22,245 nucleotides of DNA from CAZCAC01 sp964496575 (lineage in GTDB: Bacteria; Planctomycetota; UBA1135; GCA-002686595). The notes below the pieces were generated by a model, which worked only from the letters and a program-made list of their open reading frames with translations, was not told where the DNA came from and searched no databases. Below, piece after piece: positions 20,904 to 22,245 of this stretch. Both the position numbers and the translations under genes were made by a program. The stretch covers positions 1-22,245 of the forward strand of contig CAZCAC010000138.1 in NCBI GenBank assembly GCA_964496575.1, in the 5' to 3' direction. Within the stretch, counting starts at the first letter, position 1; each line of letters begins with the position of its first letter.

Positions 20904-22245
20904 CCAGGCAACTGGGTCGATTCGAGCTCGGCGAACAGATCGACGCCGGCGGATTCACGACCGTGTACCGCGCCACCGAGGATCTGGGGCAAGGCATCAA
21001 GCGGCCGGCCGCCGTGAAGGTCCTGCAGTCCTTCGACCCCGACGACACGGACCAGGTCGAGCGGTTGCGCCGCGAGGTCGAGGTCCTGGTCGCCCTGGGA
21101 GGGGCGCCGAACATCGTCTCCATCCTCGCCACGGGGATCGACGAGGACATGGGCGCGTGGATCGCGATGGAGCTGGAGGGCAAGAGCCTGGCCCACCAGA
21201 TCGGGGCCCGCCCGGCGGAGCCGGATCAGGTGCGAGTGCTGCTCCGCGATACGCTGCGCGCTCTCGTCTGCGTTCACGGGGCCGAGCCCCAGATCCTCCA
21301 CCGCGATCTGAAACCCCAGAACATCCTCGCCTCCCAGGGAGTCTGGAAGGTCAGCGACTTCGGCGTGGCCAAGCGGCGTGGAGCCGAGGAGACGATGAGC
21401 CTGGCGACGGTCAAGTACGCGGCTCCGGAGCTGCTCGACGCCACGCTGGGGGAGGAGTCTCCGCGCCTCGATCTCTACGCGCTGGGGATGGTGGCCTACG
21501 AGTACGCCCTGGGCAGCGAGCTCTTTCGGGAGCAGTTCCCCTCGATCTACGACCCGTCGGGAGGTTCGGCGGAGCTCGACCGCGACGATCGTCCGAAGTG
21601 GATGTACTGGCACACCTCGCAGCAGATGACGCTGCCTCCGGTGACGGAGCTGGTCGAGGGATACCCCGAGGACCTCTCCGATCTGATCGCCGCGATGACG
21701 GCCAAGCCCGCCGAGCAGCGCATCGCTTCGGCCGAGGAAGCCCTGCGGCGACTCGGGACGGTGGACGCGGCCGCGCCGCTGTACCGGCACGGTGATGACG
21801 AGGAGGAGGAGAGCGCTCGGAGGGTCTCGCCGGTCATCGCCCTCACCGCGACCATCGCGGTGCTCGTCGCTCTGGTCGGCGCCTTGATGTGGTTCATGCT
21901 GGGGGGGCGCCCGACGATCACGCTGGCCTCGGACGGTCGATTCCAGGCGGCCAGCGAGACGATCGAGGTGGCCGGGACCGTGGCGAACCTCCCGGAGGCG
22001 GGGCGAGGCGAGATCCGGCTGCGCCGCGGGAGCGTGCGCAACTTCGACGTGGCCTTCGAGTCCGACGGGCGCTCCACCTGCCGCGTGAGGCTGCCCGACG
22101 AGGGGACCTTCCCGGCGATGATGGTGGTCGAGGATCGCTCCGGCGCGACCGTCGCGCGAGCCTCGCTGGAGCTGGAACGCAGTATACCGACTCACGTTCA
22201 GCTCGAGATCTACACCAAGCCCGTCGTGAGGGGCGCGACGGTCCG
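20900..22245 (+). CDS. Membrane Ser/Thr protein kinase (Hanks type), partial at window end
   Basis: The frame is open from ATG to the window edge (448 codons), so the C-terminus is missing. The kinase domain (about 8-285) has K40 in AAVKVLQ, the helix-C Glu E59, HRDLKPQNIL with D136 and N141, DFG at 153-155, YAAPE with E177, and D191 in LDLYALGMVAYE. All catalytic residues are present. The glycine loop is unusual: DAGGFTTV keeps only the middle glycine of GxGxxGxV. A Glu-rich linker (299-304) precedes one membrane helix (about 311-334), and the visible extracytoplasmic part looks like a beta-sandwich sensor. It is coupled to the FHA membrane protein by ATGA overlap and lies at the end of the Tad genes, so the FHA protein and the FHA-CpaF ATPase are its natural candidate partners (inference). 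Confidence 0.93.
   Translation, partial: MTRQLGRFELGEQIDAGGFTTVYRATEDLGQGIKRPAAVKVLQSFDPDDTDQVERLRREVEVLVALGGAPNIVSILATGIDEDMGAWIAMELEGKSLAHQIGARPAEPDQVRVLLRDTLRALVCVHGAEPQILHRDLKPQNILASQGVWKVSDFGVAKRRGAEETMSLATVKYAAPELLDATLGEESPRLDLYALGMVAYEYALGSELFREQFPSIYDPSGGSAELDRDDRPKWMYWHTSQQMTLPPVTELVEGYPEDLSDLIAAMTAKPAEQRIASAEEALRRLGTVDAAAPLYRHGDDEEEESARRVSPVIALTATIAVLVALVGALMWFMLGGRPTITLASDGRFQAASETIEVAGTVANLPEAGRGEIRLRRGSVRNFDVAFESDGRSTCRVRLPDEGTFPAMMVVEDRSGATVARASLELERSIPTHVQLEIYTKPVVRGATV

Noticed and set aside
1..22245. CRISPR arrays, insertion sequences, integrases, rRNA and tRNA genes
   Set aside because: I looked for regularly spaced repeats, transposase motifs and tRNA-like folds on both strands and saw none that held up. 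The only tandem repeat is the short nonamer at 41-67.

Overview
The window is about two-thirds GC, densely coded on both strands, and ordinary in gene density. It looks like chromosome from a high-GC, diderm-like bacterium with Hanks-type kinases, FHA domains and a Tad pilus apparatus. Planctomycetota (high-GC deep lineages) or Myxococcota-like groups would fit. No rRNA or other phylogenetic marker is present, so this is inference. No phage, transposase, CRISPR array or tRNA was found.

Left part (1-6497). Bases 1-178 are a non-coding, more AT-rich edge with short CTCTGTGTC-type direct repeats. A minus-strand cluster then runs DEAD-box RNA helicase, [2Fe-2S] ferredoxin, IspH (the last step of the MEP isoprenoid pathway, a reductase that needs electrons). 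Exodeoxyribonuclease III (xthA) is divergent from the helicase, with only 31 bp between the starts. Facing xthA is a minus-strand pair: a SirB1-like transglutaminase-fold protein followed by a LON-substrate-binding-domain protein. The 560-620 bp divergent gap after them holds a large inverted repeat whose arms are themselves GTACG-N4-CGTAC dyads, plus G/C hairpins.

Middle (6498-11032), plus strand. There are two consecutive cyclophilin-type prolyl isomerases, one with a signal peptide and an extra N-terminal domain and one cytoplasmic. They are followed by a single-chain aconitase-superfamily dehydratase with the swivel domain first (the order LeuD-LeuC), overlapping by ATGA with an NAD-type isopropylmalate/isocitrate dehydrogenase. 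The pair most likely does the IPM isomerase and IPM dehydrogenase steps of leucine synthesis. A 71-nt near-perfect hairpin closes this block.

Right part (11232-22245), plus strand. This is one long Tad/Flp-type pilus operon with mostly overlapping genes: prepilin peptidase (CpaA/TadV), a TadE-like pseudopilin interrupted by an in-frame TAG, a TadG-like protein, a second TadE-like pseudopilin, CpaB/RcpC, an FHA-CpaF fusion ATPase, TadB, TadC, a membrane-anchored FHA protein, and a membrane Ser/Thr kinase that runs off the window. FHA domains on the motor ATPase and on a membrane protein, next to a translationally coupled kinase, suggest a Tad machine wired to phospho-signalling. No Flp major pilin, secretin (CpaC/RcpA) or TadZ/CpaE is in view. 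The main points for follow-up are the split TadE gene, the FHA/kinase wiring, the swivel-first dehydratase, the dyad-bearing inverted repeat, and recurrent C-rich leaders without a Shine-Dalgarno sequence.
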